Shown here: positions 8,568 through 17,658 of the stretch, piece by piece
Layout: the number at the start of each line of letters is the position of its first letter
Numbering within the stretch: position 1 is the stretch's first letter
Source: Candidatus Gastranaerophilales bacterium
GTDB taxonomy: Bacteria; Cyanobacteriota; Vampirovibrionia; Gastranaerophilales; Gastranaerophilaceae
DNA: 64,000 nt
Reading direction: 5' to 3'
Assembly: GCA_944326605.1 (NCBI GenBank)
Contig: CALVEM010000006.1
Span: 48,016 to 112,015, forward strand
Translations under genes and position numbers: made by a program
Notes under the pieces: model-generated
What the model saw: only the letters and a program-made list of their open reading frames with translations
Told to the model about the DNA's origin: nothing
The model's database searches: none

Positions 8568-8771
8568 ATGGAAAAAGTAACAATCCGTTCAGACAGAAAA
8601 GACGATTACAAATTTTATTACAAAGGCGAAGAAGTTATACTCGGCGCCGGAAAGATTATCGGTATAGCAACAGGGTTGAATGATGTTGTTCTTCCGACCT
8701 GTGCTATGAAAATTATTAATAACCTGATAGTTATTAAAGAAGATGTAAAACACCACAAAGAGGAAGCGTAG
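8568..8771 (+). CDS. small hypothetical protein
   Basis: A 67-residue protein with a good ribosome binding site (AAGGAG at 8553-8558) 16 bp after the previous gene. No recognised family: a short beta-rich sequence (FYYKGEEVILGAGKIIGIATG) and a basic-acidic tail. The last codons and the TAG stop lie inside a repeat hairpin (GAAGCG-TAGC-CGCTTC), so the natural C-terminus may have been changed by repeat insertion. Probably in the hisS operon. Confidence 0.5.
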   Translation: MEKVTIRSDRKDDYKFYYKGEEVILGAGKIIGIATGLNDVVLPTCAMKIINNLIVIKEDVKHHKEEA

Positions 8772-8931
8772 CCGCTTCACCCAACACTTAGGTTTTGCAT
8801 TAATTTGTACAGTCTATATAGCCGCTTCATCCATGACAGCTTACGACTTTGCATGAGAAGTAGAAGTAGGTTGGGCTTTCAGCCCAACATTAAATGATTT
8901 TGATTTTGTTGGGGTAGAAATCCCAACCTAC
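8763..8931. repeat. composite repeat: AGCGGCTACGCT-type hairpin plus inverted REP pair
   Basis: Contains the GAAGCG/CGCTTC hairpin (8763-8778), a spacer with CATGACAGCTTACGACTTTG, and an inverted REP pair at 8866-8931 (GTAGGTTGGG at one end, CCCAACCTAC at the other). The 8820-8931 part is repeated in reverse complement at 19883-19989, including the CATGACAGCTTACGACTTTG segment. Confidence 0.85.
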
Positions 8932-8955
8932 TAACTCCACCACAATAGCAAAAAA

Positions 8956-9177
8956 TTAATCCTCTACATCAAATATTTTTGATGCGCTTATATCCAGTGC
9001 TGTCGAAATTCTGTATATCATTTTAAGACTGATATTTTTACGTCCGTTTTCAATTAAACTCAAATAGTTGACTGAACAATCTATTTTTTCAGCTAACACC
9101 TCTTGTGTTAAATCTCTTAGATTTCTGTAAAATTTTATTTTTAGACCTATATGTTTTTTAAATTTTTCAAAATTCAT
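8956..9177 (-). CDS. XRE-family HTH regulator, single domain
   Basis: A 73-residue helix-turn-helix protein: LKIKFYRNLRDLTQEVLAEK then IDCSVNYLSLIENGRKNISLKMI (around 12-52), the standard Cro/cI pattern with the S-x-x-E-N-G-R recognition-helix turn. There is no effector domain. Similar single-domain proteins occur at 25937-26209 and 29889-30110. Target unknown. Confidence 0.85.
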   Translation of the reverse strand: MNFEKFKKHIGLKIKFYRNLRDLTQEVLAEKIDCSVNYLSLIENGRKNISLKMIYRISTALDISASKIFDVED

Positions 9178-9257
9178 TATTTAAAATTTAATATATTTTA
9201 TAGTCTAATTTAATTCTACTATAGTATGTATAAATTTGACTAATAAACAAATAATAA

Positions 9258-9449
9258 GTACTAACAGACAAGATAGGACTTTATATAACACAAACAAAAG
9301 ATAAATACAAAGAGATTGAAAAAAGTATTATAATAATTCAGGAAGCATTAAGCAATATTGTTGAAGTTAACAGTGAAGCAGTTGTTGAAGCCCGTTCTAA
9401 ATTAGATTACATAAAATATTTGCTAAAATGCAGTGAAGAGAACATATAA
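9258..9449 (+). other. coding-like fragment without a start codon
   Basis: An open frame of 63 codons ending at TAA 9447-9449. Its last 50 codons look like a real amphipathic protein (KYKEIEKSIIII, then VNSEAVVEARSKLDYIKYL). It has no ATG, GTG or TTG in a sensible place and no ribosome binding site, so it is more likely the remnant of a small gene than an expressed one. Its stop almost touches that of the convergent porin-like gene. Confidence 0.3.
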
Positions 9450-9450
9450 T

Positions 9451-10752
9451 TTATAAAAGTATTTGCGTCCCTAAAATAATTCTGTGGCTGTCCTCTGTGT
9501 TTTCATTGTCGCAGAAAACATAATTGAGAATTAGCCTTAATGCCTGACCTTTAATAAAATAATTTAAACCAACCGAATATTCACGACGGTTATTATCCGC
9601 AATATCGCGGTTCGGGTCAAACTGGTCATAACGAGCCAGAATATGCAGTTTTTGAGTAATTCTGTAAGCAATTGTTGTATAAAAACCCTCTGCTTTATCA
9701 GTACTTCTATATGTTCCGTTGTAGCCGTCGGCTATTGCATATTCAAAATTTGCCATAAATTTTTTGTACCTGTAACTTGCATAAGCACCGCCGACAGTGT
9801 AATCAGTATCATTGTGCCCTGCATTTAAACCGCCGCCCAGAACAAGTATTCCGTACTTTCCGTCAGTTTTGCCGAGAGGTTTAAAGTTCACCCAGCCCGT
9901 GAATTCCGCACCCGGGAAAAAAGATTTAAAAAATCTGTCCGAACTGTTCAATGCTAAACTGTAGTCTACTAAATCATAGTCGCCTACAACCCTCAGACCG
10001 AGCGCCCTTGTGTTGCCGAAAGTTCTTGAAATCTGCGAACGCATTGCAAAAGGAAGTACATAAGATCCCATACCGCCCTCAAAACCAACCTGATTTCTGG
10101 AATTGCCGACAATGATTTTATGGTGCGGGATGCGGGTGTTCATTATGTAAGCATCTGTCACAAGTCCTTGAAGATATGTTCTGTTTTCACCCGGTTTAAA
10201 ATTGAATTGTAACTTAAAGTCAGTGTTTTTGTCTTTAAAATCACCGACAACACCTGCTTCCATAAACCCGAAACCGTAATCAGTGTCGTAATCTGCACCT
10301 TCAAAGTCAAAACCGAAATTCCCCTGATATGCACCGTAAAATTGTACTCTGTCTACCGGTCCTTTTTTATATTTGAATGTAAGTTCATCCTGTAAAAGGA
10401 ATGAGGGAATAGATGTTCTCTCCAGTTTTTTCTTATAAATCCTGCCAAACAAAGATTCTTCCTCAAACTTGAACGGATGATCAAAGTCTTTGTCCGTATC
10501 AAAAAGATGATCAAATATAGAGAACTCTGTATCAACGTTATCTCTGATAATGTCTTTCTGTACCCAGTCGTTATTCTTTCGGGTATCATCATCAGCAGCT
10601 TGTTCCGTCTCATTTTTTGTAACATCAAGATGAATGACTTCCTGTTTTTCAGCAGGTTTAACATCTCCGTGTTTATTTTTTCCGAATGCAAACACAGGCG
10701 GGGCACATAAAAGCAGCAAATATATTACAGCTGTTCTTAAAAAATAGTTCAC
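9451..10752 (-). CDS. outer-membrane porin-like beta-barrel (OprO/P-like)
   Basis: GTG at 10752 gives a clean signal peptide (N-Y-F-L-R-T, then AVIYLLLLCAPPVFA, cleaved near residue 22); the longer TTG start at 10782 would bury it. A polar linker (about 25-100) precedes a barrel made of alternating strands (QFYGAYQGNFGFDF, YGFGFMEAGVVGDF, YGILVLGGGLNAGH, KLHILARYDQFDP), ending SHRIILGTQILL with a terminal hydrophobic residue typical of barrels. The arrangement resembles phosphate-selective porin O/P proteins. It supports a diderm envelope. An extended -10 motif (TG-T-TACATT) lies seven bases before the GTG. Confidence 0.75.
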   Translation of the reverse strand: MNYFLRTAVIYLLLLCAPPVFAFGKNKHGDVKPAEKQEVIHLDVTKNETEQAADDDTRKNNDWVQKDIIRDNVDTEFSIFDHLFDTDKDFDHPFKFEEESLFGRIYKKKLERTSIPSFLLQDELTFKYKKGPVDRVQFYGAYQGNFGFDFEGADYDTDYGFGFMEAGVVGDFKDKNTDFKLQFNFKPGENRTYLQGLVTDAYIMNTRIPHHKIIVGNSRNQVGFEGGMGSYVLPFAMRSQISRTFGNTRALGLRVVGDYDLVDYSLALNSSDRFFKSFFPGAEFTGWVNFKPLGKTDGKYGILVLGGGLNAGHNDTDYTVGGAYASYRYKKFMANFEYAIADGYNGTYRSTDKAEGFYTTIAYRITQKLHILARYDQFDPNRDIADNNRREYSVGLNYFIKGQALRLILNYVFCDNENTEDSHRIILGTQILL

Positions 10753-10759
10753 AAATATT

Positions 10760-10765
10760 AATGTA
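10760..10765 (-). promoter_or_regulatory. extended -10 box before the porin-like gene
   Basis: Minus-strand TG-T-TACATT ends seven bases before the GTG at 10752, with no Shine-Dalgarno sequence. It matches the TG-T-TACCAT arrangement before the nrnA-like gene at 20351. Confidence 0.4.
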
Positions 10766-10813
10766 ACACAAAATATGTGCAAAAAAAAATTTTTTTAGTG
10801 TATATTAATTATT

Positions 10814-12259
10814 ATGACAAATGTAACAAAAAAAGCTATGAAGAAAACTTCAGAAAATAAATATACAAAAGTTAAAGCCCCGATTGTAGAAGCCCTGAAA
10901 AAAGCTTATGAAACCCCGTCTTATCAGTTTCATATCCCAGGTCACACAAGGGGAAACGGTTCTTTGCCCGAATTCAAAAAACTTATCGGAGCAAAAGCTC
11001 TTTCAATTGATACAACGGATGAATTTGACGGTCTGGGAACACTTCATCCTGCAACAGGTCCGATAAAAGATGCACAGGAACTTGCAGCTCAAGCTTTCGG
11101 AGCTAAAAAAACTTTCTTTTTACTTAACGGTTCAACAGCCGGGAATCTTGCTCTTGCAATGGCTTTGACCGGTAAAGGCAAAAAAATTATAACAAACCGC
11201 AACTGCCACCGCTCAATTTTAACAGGTATGATAATTTCAGGTGCGGAACCTTTATGGCTTATCCCGAAAAAGTTTGACGAATGGGGTATATGGGGCAATG
11301 TTACACCCGAGAGCGTTGAAGAAATGCTTGACAAAAACCCGGATGCCTCAATGGTATGGATTACCAACCCGACCTATGAAGGTGTTGTATCGGATATAAA
11401 ATCCATATCGGAAATTTGTAAAAAACACAACGTTCCGTTAATTGTCGATGAAGCACACGCATGTCTTTGGAACTTTAACAATCATCTGCCGACATCTGCT
11501 CTGAAATTAGGTGCCGATGCGGTTGTTCATTCACTTCACAAGACAGGCGGAAGTATGAGCCAGAGTTCTATGCTTCATATTGCCGAAAATTCAATAATTG
11601 ATTGCGATGCTGTTGAAAAAGCTTTGAAATTGCTGCATACAACAAGTCCTTCATTAATGCTTCTTGCAAGTTTAGACGCTGCGCGTGCGAATTTAGACAG
11701 CCAAAGAGGCAGAAAACAGCTTGAACGTGCGGTGCAGAACGCAAAATATTTACGCCGCGAAATCGACAAACTTGAACATATTCATCATCTCCAGCCTGAT
11801 TTCGGCTACAAAACAGATATTACAAAGGTGTTTATACGTGATGACAGATTATCAGGGAAACGTCTGGAATCAATTCTTGAAATAGACTTTAACATAGAAG
11901 TTGAAAGCGCATCTGACGCCGGACTTTTGATACTTTCAAATATCGGCAACACAAGAGCTGATATGCAGTATCTTGCAAAATGCTTACAGCAGATTGATAA
12001 AACGAATTACACAGACATCTGCTATCTGGAAAAGAAAAAACACATGCCGATGCTGGAACCGATTATCAAAATGACACTTAGAGAAGCTTTTTATTCACAT
12101 AAAGAAGTTATCCCGAAAGAACACGCTGTCGGACGTATTGCGGCAGAAGTAATTGCCGAATGTCCTCCCGGGATTGCGGTACTGCTTCCGGGGGAATTGA
12201 TAACGGAAGAACATCTGCCATATCTTGTGGATTACGACACGATTGAAGTTATAAAGTAA
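10814..12259 (+). CDS. PLP-dependent Arg/Lys/Orn decarboxylase, fold type I
   Basis: A 481-residue member of the short SpeA/Cad-like group (as in Bacillus SpeA). The N-terminus has YQFHIPGHTRGNGSLPEF and DTTDEFDGLGTLHPATGPI; the cofactor site has FLLNGSTAGN, IVDEAHA (aspartate contacting the pyridinium) and VVHSLHKTGGSMSQ with the Schiff-base lysine near 244. The C-terminal domain ends MTLREAFYSHKE...PPGIAVLLPGE, typical of the family. Substrate (arginine, lysine or ornithine) cannot be fixed from sequence; the speE gene at 24132 favours arginine or ornithine in polyamine synthesis. A TATATT box seven bases before ATG and no ribosome binding site suggest a leaderless mRNA. Confidence 0.85.
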   Translation: MTNVTKKAMKKTSENKYTKVKAPIVEALKKAYETPSYQFHIPGHTRGNGSLPEFKKLIGAKALSIDTTDEFDGLGTLHPATGPIKDAQELAAQAFGAKKTFFLLNGSTAGNLALAMALTGKGKKIITNRNCHRSILTGMIISGAEPLWLIPKKFDEWGIWGNVTPESVEEMLDKNPDASMVWITNPTYEGVVSDIKSISEICKKHNVPLIVDEAHACLWNFNNHLPTSALKLGADAVVHSLHKTGGSMSQSSMLHIAENSIIDCDAVEKALKLLHTTSPSLMLLASLDAARANLDSQRGRKQLERAVQNAKYLRREIDKLEHIHHLQPDFGYKTDITKVFIRDDRLSGKRLESILEIDFNIEVESASDAGLLILSNIGNTRADMQYLAKCLQQIDKTNYTDICYLEKKKHMPMLEPIIKMTLREAFYSHKEVIPKEHAVGRIAAEVIAECPPGIAVLLPGELITEEHLPYLVDYDTIEVIK

Positions 12260-12267
12260 AAATATTT

Positions 12268-13179
12268 ATGATTATAAAAAATAATCCGAGAGAATATTCC
12301 AAATTAGCCGTTGTATTTTTTCTTACAGCAGGAGTAATTGTAACAGCCGGACTTATGCTGTTATACAACTATTTGAATTTTCTGGCTATAGGACATTATA
12401 CTCTGGATGGTTTTGTCGGTTGGTTCGGAATATTTCTTCTATTCCCTGCTATTTTATATATTTGTGGAATTATTGCATTAATAAAAAGACACCAGCTGAT
12501 TAAAAAATCATTTTCAAAGAAAAATCTTACATCCATAGATTTTTTACCAGATAGAATAAAATTTAATTTTGTTGACAGCAAATACAATTTTGTTGCTGCA
12601 TATAAAGATCTGGAGCTGCTTTTAAAAATAGAGACAAAATTTGTCTCAAGTCCAAGTTATCGTGAATTAAAATCTTATATCATAAGCGCAGTTAATCTTA
12701 CTTTTAACATTAGAAATCAGGCATTAGCACGAATAATAGGAGAAAGTATTTCTTTGAGAAATTCTTCCACATTCAGAAAAATGAAACTTATTTATCAAAT
12801 TATTGATTATGAAAAAAAGTTTGAAAAATTTAATTACTATATTTCAGATCCCGGACCGCGTGCAAGTATTACAGAACAAATAGAAACTTATCGCAAAACA
12901 AAACACAAACAAATATTTACCTGAGCTGACAGAAGAATTCTTAAATATCTCTCAATATCTATATTTGTATTGTTAATGGTTGGCAACTTTCTTATGAAAA
13001 AAGATTTGAATTTGGAAACAGATTTTGCATTCTTTACTGTATTTATCTCAGCTCCAATATTAACATTCATTTTAGACACCTTTATGCTTTTGGACAGGTC
13101 TAATGAAAATGATAAGTTTTTTATAAGAAATATTATAATGTTTAAGATTATCCTGCTTGTAATATATGCTATTTATTAA
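12268..13179 (+). pseudogene. four-TM membrane protein interrupted by an in-frame TGA
   Basis: The frame runs from ATG 12268 to TGA 12922-12924, then continues in the same frame to a stop at 13177-13179. Read through, it is a full-length paralogue of the protein at 14815-15711: two N-terminal membrane segments, the shared core (L-x-S-x-DFLPDRxKFNF, YQIIDY), an I-T-E-Q-I-E-T-Y motif, then two C-terminal membrane segments that lie after the TGA. The intact paralogue has sense codons through this region. TGA is not used as a sense codon in other long genes here, so this is most simply a recent nonsense mutation. A shortened protein lacking the last two helices could still be made. Confidence 0.7.
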
Positions 13180-13253
13180 AGATGTATATTTAGTCTAAAT
13201 ATATGATTACAAGACATTTTACATAACCTATAATTTTTGAGGAGGTTATGATA

Positions 13254-13577
13254 ATGATTTTAACAAACATTGAGTCTGTTCCCGGAATGGTAATTACCGC
13301 ACAATACGGTCTTGTTGCAGGAAGCACCGTGCGGGCAAAAAATGCGATTAAAGATTTTGGCGCAGGTTTGAAAAACATGGTAGGCGGAGAATTAAAAAGT
13401 TATACCGAACTTTTGACCGAAGCCCGTAAAGAAGCTGTTTCACGTATGGAACAGCAGGCACAGAGAATGGGCGCTAATGCCGTTATTAACGTAAGATTTG
13501 CAACATCTTCGGTTACAGTCGGCGCTGCAGAAGTTTACGCTTACGGTACAGCCGTCAAAGTGCAACCGAAAGGATAA
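13254..13577 (+). CDS. YbjQ / UPF0145 family protein
   Basis: ATG 13254 is seven bases after GGAGGT (13241-13246); ATG 13248 would be only one base from it. The protein follows the UPF0145 pattern along its whole length: VPGMVITAQYGLVAGSTVRAKNAIKDFGAGLKNMVGGELKSYTELLTEAR, then AQRMGANAVINVRFAT and a final AYGTAVKV strand. The family forms a pentameric ring in solved structures; its biochemical role is not known. It begins a tight group with a second YbjQ-like protein and an M48 protease. Confidence 0.9.
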   Translation: MILTNIESVPGMVITAQYGLVAGSTVRAKNAIKDFGAGLKNMVGGELKSYTELLTEARKEAVSRMEQQAQRMGANAVINVRFATSSVTVGAAEVYAYGTAVKVQPKG

Positions 13578-13581
13578 TCTA

Positions 13582-14031
13582 ATGGGCGATGTATTATTAC
13601 TGCTGATTATTCTCGGATTTACGTTTATGACCGGCACAATTATTGAAAAGAGACATTTCGAAAATATTAAAAAACGAGAAATCGCACTTATTAAAAAACC
13701 GATTATAAACTTTGGCGCAAAAAAGTGGGATACTAACAGAAAAATTAAAAAAATTGAACTTGTTACGGGTGAATGCGTTATAAGCGGAGACTATTTTAAG
13801 AATTTTGTTGCAGGATTAAAAAATTTGTTCGGCGGAAGGCTTACGACGTTTGAATCCGTACTGGACAGAGGCAGACGCGAAGCAATCCTGAAAATGCGGG
13901 AAAAAGCCCGCGGGGCTAATTTTATAATAAATGCACGTATAGAATCTGTTATGCTAAATGATACTTACGGGCAGGAAAGTGTTCCTCAATGCGCGATAAT
14001 TGCGTACGGAACAGCCGTAACCTATGAATAA
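13582..14031 (+). CDS. YbjQ-like domain with N-terminal membrane anchor
   Basis: ATG 13582 is preceded by AAAGGA. Residues 2-19 form a membrane segment (VLLLLIILGFTFMTGTII). The rest (about 45-149) is a second UPF0145-type domain: GECVISGDYFKNFVAGLKNLFGGRLTTFESVLDRGRREAILKM, AREARGANFI-like helix, and AIIAYGTAVTYE at the end. The gene starts four bases after the soluble YbjQ gene and overlaps the protease gene by eight bases, so the three are surely co-translated. The anchored and free YbjQ domains could form a mixed ring at the membrane; that is inference. Confidence 0.8.
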   Translation: MGDVLLLLIILGFTFMTGTIIEKRHFENIKKREIALIKKPIINFGAKKWDTNRKIKKIELVTGECVISGDYFKNFVAGLKNLFGGRLTTFESVLDRGRREAILKMREKARGANFIINARIESVMLNDTYGQESVPQCAIIAYGTAVTYE

Positions 14032-14809
14032 AAATTTAGAAGAAAAATATTTAAGTGTAATAGAAGATAATGTTAATGTAGGCAGCTCAAATGCCCTCAC
14101 TGAATTTTTTATTCTGGTTGCCGGCATAGCAGTTATATTTTTTTTGTTATATATGTTTGCTGATGCTATCGGCAGTTTCTTTATAGACAGAATGTCAAAT
14201 GAAACTCAAATGAAGATTGAAAATGCTTTTTCTTTCGGAATAAAACCTCAGGTATCGACCAAAAATGAAAATATAATAAAACTTGAAAACATAAGAGATA
14301 AAATCGTACCGCTTGATAAAAATTTACAGGGGAAATCAAAATTCCCTATTTATGAATATCCTGAAAAACAGATTAACGCGTTTATAACACCAAACGGAAA
14401 TATATTTTTTACTCAGGGGTTGCTGACTGAGGTAAAAGACGAAAAAGTTTTAACTTTCATTATGGCGCATGAACTCGGGCATTATGCACACAGAGATCAT
14501 TTAAAAAGTATGAGCAGACAAATAATTGTCGCACTTATCTCATCAATTTTTGCATCAGGAAACAATAATATAGATTTGACAGTAGGCAGTATCTCTGATT
14601 TAAACGGACTGACATATTCAAGAAAACAGGAGAGGGAAGCAGACAAATACGCAAACCAAATTGTATACAAATTGTACGGAAATAATAAAGGTGCTGTTGA
14701 ATTTTTCAAACTGCTTGAGAAAAAAGAAAAAGCACCGGAATTTCTTCAATATTTTTCAACCCATCCGTCAACAAGTCAAAGACTTAAGTTAATACAACAG
14801 GAAAGGTAA
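14024..14809 (+). CDS. M48-family membrane zinc metalloprotease
   Basis: One membrane segment near residues 28-52 (FFILVAGIAVIFFLLYMF) precedes an M48 peptidase domain. Zinc ligands are HELGH (around 147-151) and the glutamate of QEREADKYA (around 205); NAFITPNGNIFFTQGLL before the site and FSTHPSTSQRL at the end are family hallmarks. It is of HtpX/Oma1 type. The overlap with the anchored YbjQ gene suggests the protease acts with that protein, perhaps as a regulator or quality-control partner. Substrate unknown. Confidence 0.88.
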   Translation: MNKNLEEKYLSVIEDNVNVGSSNALTEFFILVAGIAVIFFLLYMFADAIGSFFIDRMSNETQMKIENAFSFGIKPQVSTKNENIIKLENIRDKIVPLDKNLQGKSKFPIYEYPEKQINAFITPNGNIFFTQGLLTEVKDEKVLTFIMAHELGHYAHRDHLKSMSRQIIVALISSIFASGNNNIDLTVGSISDLNGLTYSRKQEREADKYANQIVYKLYGNNKGAVEFFKLLEKKEKAPEFLQYFSTHPSTSQRLKLIQQER

Positions 14810-14814
14810 TTTTT

Positions 14815-15711
14815 ATGCACATAAACAATGTCTCAGCAAAAACTTCAAAAAAATACATATTACTTTTTTCATTAGCTTCAATTTTATACACAGCCGGAAT
14901 TATTCTGGCGTATGTATATCTTTCTGCGGATGTACAAAAATCAATTTCCGGATTTTTTTCGTGGGTCGCATTCTCTTTTGATGCTTTATCAATAGCAAAT
15001 CCTGAGGATCCATGGATTTCCTGGATGCTTTTTATTATACTTCCTGCAATATTCTATATAGGTCTGATAATTTCAATAATTCAAAGATACGCAGGACTTA
15101 AAGAACTTGCCTCATCACTAAATCTCAAATCAGTCGACTTTTTGCCTGACAGAGTAAAATTTAATTTTAATCAACCTCAATATAACTTTGTTTGCGGGTA
15201 CGGAGAGATAAAAAAATTAGAAATGGTTTTAAATACAATCATTGTCAGAAGCAAATACAGTTCATACGTTGCATTAAGTGAAGTTGAACTGAATTTTACG
15301 GTTATGAACAATAAGAATTTTTCTTTGAAAAATACTCCTCTAAAACCTGTTAATTTTATCTATAAGGTAATTGATTACGGTAGAATGGCAAATAGTTTTT
15401 CTTATAGATTTGCAGGTGTGGGAGAACAGGCTGATTTAAAAGAAAAAATAGAGGATTATCTGCACAAAGGTATAAAGCCTGTCCTAACAAGCACGCAAGA
15501 ATTGAATTTTAAATGGATGTCAATAGTATTTTTCACTATAGGCTTAATATTTACAATAGCTTTTAAAGATACATTGGATGACTGTTTAATGAGGGGGTTC
15601 TGGGTGCCGTTCGCGTTTATCGGAGGATTTGTCGGAGTTTCATTTATATTTGATATCATCCTAATTATTGACAAAATTAAAGAAAAGAATTTCAGAGGTT
15701 ACAATGGATAA
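14815..15711 (+). CDS. four-TM membrane protein, intact paralogue of 12268-13179
   Basis: Five bases after the protease gene, with AGGAAAGG as ribosome binding site. Membrane helices at about 13-36, 60-86, 230-250 and 255-282 enclose a soluble core with SVDFLPDRVKFNFNQPQYNF and NFIYKVIDYGRM, which alternate like strands of a PH-like domain. Not a family I recognise. The interrupted copy upstream of the YbjQ genes means that the YbjQ-YbjQ-M48 trio is flanked by two copies of this gene. Confidence 0.65.
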   Translation: MHINNVSAKTSKKYILLFSLASILYTAGIILAYVYLSADVQKSISGFFSWVAFSFDALSIANPEDPWISWMLFIILPAIFYIGLIISIIQRYAGLKELASSLNLKSVDFLPDRVKFNFNQPQYNFVCGYGEIKKLEMVLNTIIVRSKYSSYVALSEVELNFTVMNNKNFSLKNTPLKPVNFIYKVIDYGRMANSFSYRFAGVGEQADLKEKIEDYLHKGIKPVLTSTQELNFKWMSIVFFTIGLIFTIAFKDTLDDCLMRGFWVPFAFIGGFVGVSFIFDIILIIDKIKEKNFRGYNG

Positions 15712-16963
15712 TAATGAATTAGACGAAATTTTAGAAAATCTCGGCAACCTTGTTGAGAGCGCTAATAAAAAACCAAGCCAGCAAGAAAAACAAAAAGTTC
15801 TTGATCAAATTGACGGTTATCTTAAACAATATCCCGAAAATACCGATATACTTATGTGGAAAGCATTATATTACGAAGCAATCGGAGATTATAATAACGC
15901 AGCACATGCATACCGGTATATTTTAACAATCGCTCCTAATAATGTGCTTGCTCAAGACGGTTTAAAAAACTGTGAAGAAACCAAAAATCTGATGGAAAAT
16001 ATATTAGCAAGGCACACTGTTCCAAAAATAGACTATTATGCTCCTCAGCCGCTTGAAAAAGTTCCGGCAGGTCTTCTGGTAACACTAAAAATCATTATAC
16101 TTGCAGTTGCTATTTACTTTTGCTGTCCTGCACTGATTTTCTCTTTTAATGACAGCAGGATTTTAAACATTAAGGATACATCTGGATTTCAGACAATAAA
16201 AGTTAATCCTTTGAGTGAGTATGATTATTTAACAAAACAACAAATTTATGACATAAGAAAAAATCATGTAAAAAATTCGCTTTTTGCAAGTAAAAATTAT
16301 GAACCTGACAACTCTGTTTTTGGCTCAATAGTAGACAACAAGCCGTGGTGGGGAACGAAAAGATGCGCTGAATTGAACTACACAGGCGATTACCATGAAC
16401 GGATTGAAGGTCCGTCAAAAGTCAGTGCACAGATGAATAACCCTGATGCACTTGTGGGCTTAAGCCTTCCGTTTTTGCCATGGGATCAGGGCTATAATAA
16501 AGACTTCTGCACCGGCGAGTATGGCAAATTTTTGCCCGTTTCTCTTCAATACAGTAAAAAAGATAATTTAATAATTGCCGGATACGAACTCACGCGAAAA
16601 TTTCTTAAATTTCGCGACAACGTAAACGGTAAAATGACCAGATATCCGATACAATTGTCAGGATTGAATGCAAGGGATTTCGGGTATAATTACGTTTATA
16701 TATATGACAAAAACAACATAAAAATGTTGTCCGAACATAATAACATAACAGAGGATGTAAACAGGTTTACGGACTACATTCATCTTGGCGGAAGCTGCCA
16801 CTATAAAGACGGATGCAATAATATTTCGCCTATGCAATATGATAAAATAATTACGGTTACAAATCTTCCCGCAGAAATTAACCTTAAACTCTGGAAGAAA
16901 AAGCCTGCAAATCCGTATATGAAAGCCGATATGTATTACAGAATTATATTTGATACAAAATAA
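15704..16963 (+). CDS. TPR protein with membrane anchor and unknown C-terminal domain
   Basis: ATG 15704 has GAGG six bases upstream and overlaps the previous gene by eight bases. Residues about 15-100 form TPR-like helices (DILMWKALYYEAIGDYNNAAHAYRYIL, then PNNVLAQDGLKN). One membrane segment lies near 132-152 (LLVTLKIIILAVAIYFC). The remaining 270 residues hold paired cysteines and aromatic-rich segments (KPWWGTKRCAELNY, DFCTGEYGKFLPV, HLGGSCHYKDGCNN), consistent with an exported, possibly disulphide-bonded domain. No family recognised. Last gene of the YbjQ/M48 cluster. Confidence 0.6.
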   Translation: MDNNELDEILENLGNLVESANKKPSQQEKQKVLDQIDGYLKQYPENTDILMWKALYYEAIGDYNNAAHAYRYILTIAPNNVLAQDGLKNCEETKNLMENILARHTVPKIDYYAPQPLEKVPAGLLVTLKIIILAVAIYFCCPALIFSFNDSRILNIKDTSGFQTIKVNPLSEYDYLTKQQIYDIRKNHVKNSLFASKNYEPDNSVFGSIVDNKPWWGTKRCAELNYTGDYHERIEGPSKVSAQMNNPDALVGLSLPFLPWDQGYNKDFCTGEYGKFLPVSLQYSKKDNLIIAGYELTRKFLKFRDNVNGKMTRYPIQLSGLNARDFGYNYVYIYDKNNIKMLSEHNNITEDVNRFTDYIHLGGSCHYKDGCNNISPMQYDKIITVTNLPAEINLKLWKKKPANPYMKADMYYRIIFDTK

Positions 16964-17289
16964 ATAACCGGTAGTTATATCGTAGTTTACACTAATTATA
17001 GGTAAAAATGTCATGCTAAACTTGTTTTACAAAGCGAACCAAAATTTTTGTCATCCTGAATTTATTTCAGGATCTTAAAAATTTTGAGTGAGCCTGCCTT
17101 TACGAACCGCAGCATATCTATATAGATCCCGAACCAAGTTCGGGATGACGAAAATAAGAATATGAGCGTTATGTTGAGTGTCAAATTGACCTCTGAGCTT
17201 CAGCATCTTTCAACAGTTAGACCTGCCCTGAATTTATTTCAGGGGTGACAATTTAGATGTTGTTTGGTGTAAACTGTGATATAAGTAAA
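16964..17289. repeat. gene-free stretch with several palindromic repeats
   Basis: Between the TPR gene and the rpsR terminator no coding frame is seen. It holds palindromes CCTGAATTTATTTCAGG (17055-17071 and 17227-17243) and TCCCGAACCAAGTTCGGGA (17127-17145), each beside GTCA/TGAC edges such as GGATGACG and GGGTGACA. Related copies lie at 17659-17679, 24004-24030 and 42118-42145. These look like dispersed miniature palindromic elements rather than one gene's regulatory region. Confidence 0.7.
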
Positions 17290-17318
17290 AATAACCCGCC
17301 TTTTCAAGGCGGGTTATT
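17290..17318 (-). terminator. terminator of the rpsF-ssb-rpsR operon
   Basis: Perfect stem AATAACCCGCCTT / AAGGCGGGTTATT with a TTC loop, followed on the minus strand by a T-rich run. It lies 19 bp past the rpsR stop. Confidence 0.85.
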
Positions 17319-17336
17319 TGTTTTACTGCCTGGCGA

Positions 17337-17570
17337 TTAGTCAAAAACGTAATCAATAATAGCAGCTTCTCTTGCGCGTTTAATAGCTTTGGCTACCATT
17401 CTTTGATGTTTTGCGCAGTTGCCTGTAATTCTGCGGGGAATAATTTTCCCTGCTTCAGTCAGGTATCTTTTCAACTTTGCAGCATCTTTGTAATCGATAG
17501 CTTCAACTTTGTCTCCGCAAAGACCGCAATTTTTACGTTTTTTCTTTTCGTCGTTGTTTTGTCTTGCCAT
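17337..17570 (-). CDS. rpsR: 30S ribosomal protein S18
   Basis: A 77-residue S18 with the core [33 protein letters not shown]. The N-terminal CGLCGDK is a partial zinc-ribbon-like pair of cysteines, joined by the later cysteine in GNCAKH. S18 pairs with S6 on the small-subunit platform, and rpsF is in the same operon. A 235-bp gap with palindromes separates it from ssb, longer than usual in this conserved operon. Confidence 0.96.
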   Translation of the reverse strand: MARQNNDEKKKRKNCGLCGDKVEAIDYKDAAKLKRYLTEAGKIIPRRITGNCAKHQRMVAKAIKRAREAAIIDYVFD

Positions 17571-17658
17571 TTCGTTATTTAGCCTTTCTAGCCGTTTTTT
17601 ATCTACTACATCAATATATCATCATCCATAAAGCAAAACAGGTGCGAGGGATAAGGAG

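Noticed and set aside
12922..12924. TGA read as a sense codon (recoding)
   Set aside because: Other long genes in the window end at TGA or avoid it internally, and the intact paralogue shows no need for readthrough; a nonsense mutation is simpler.
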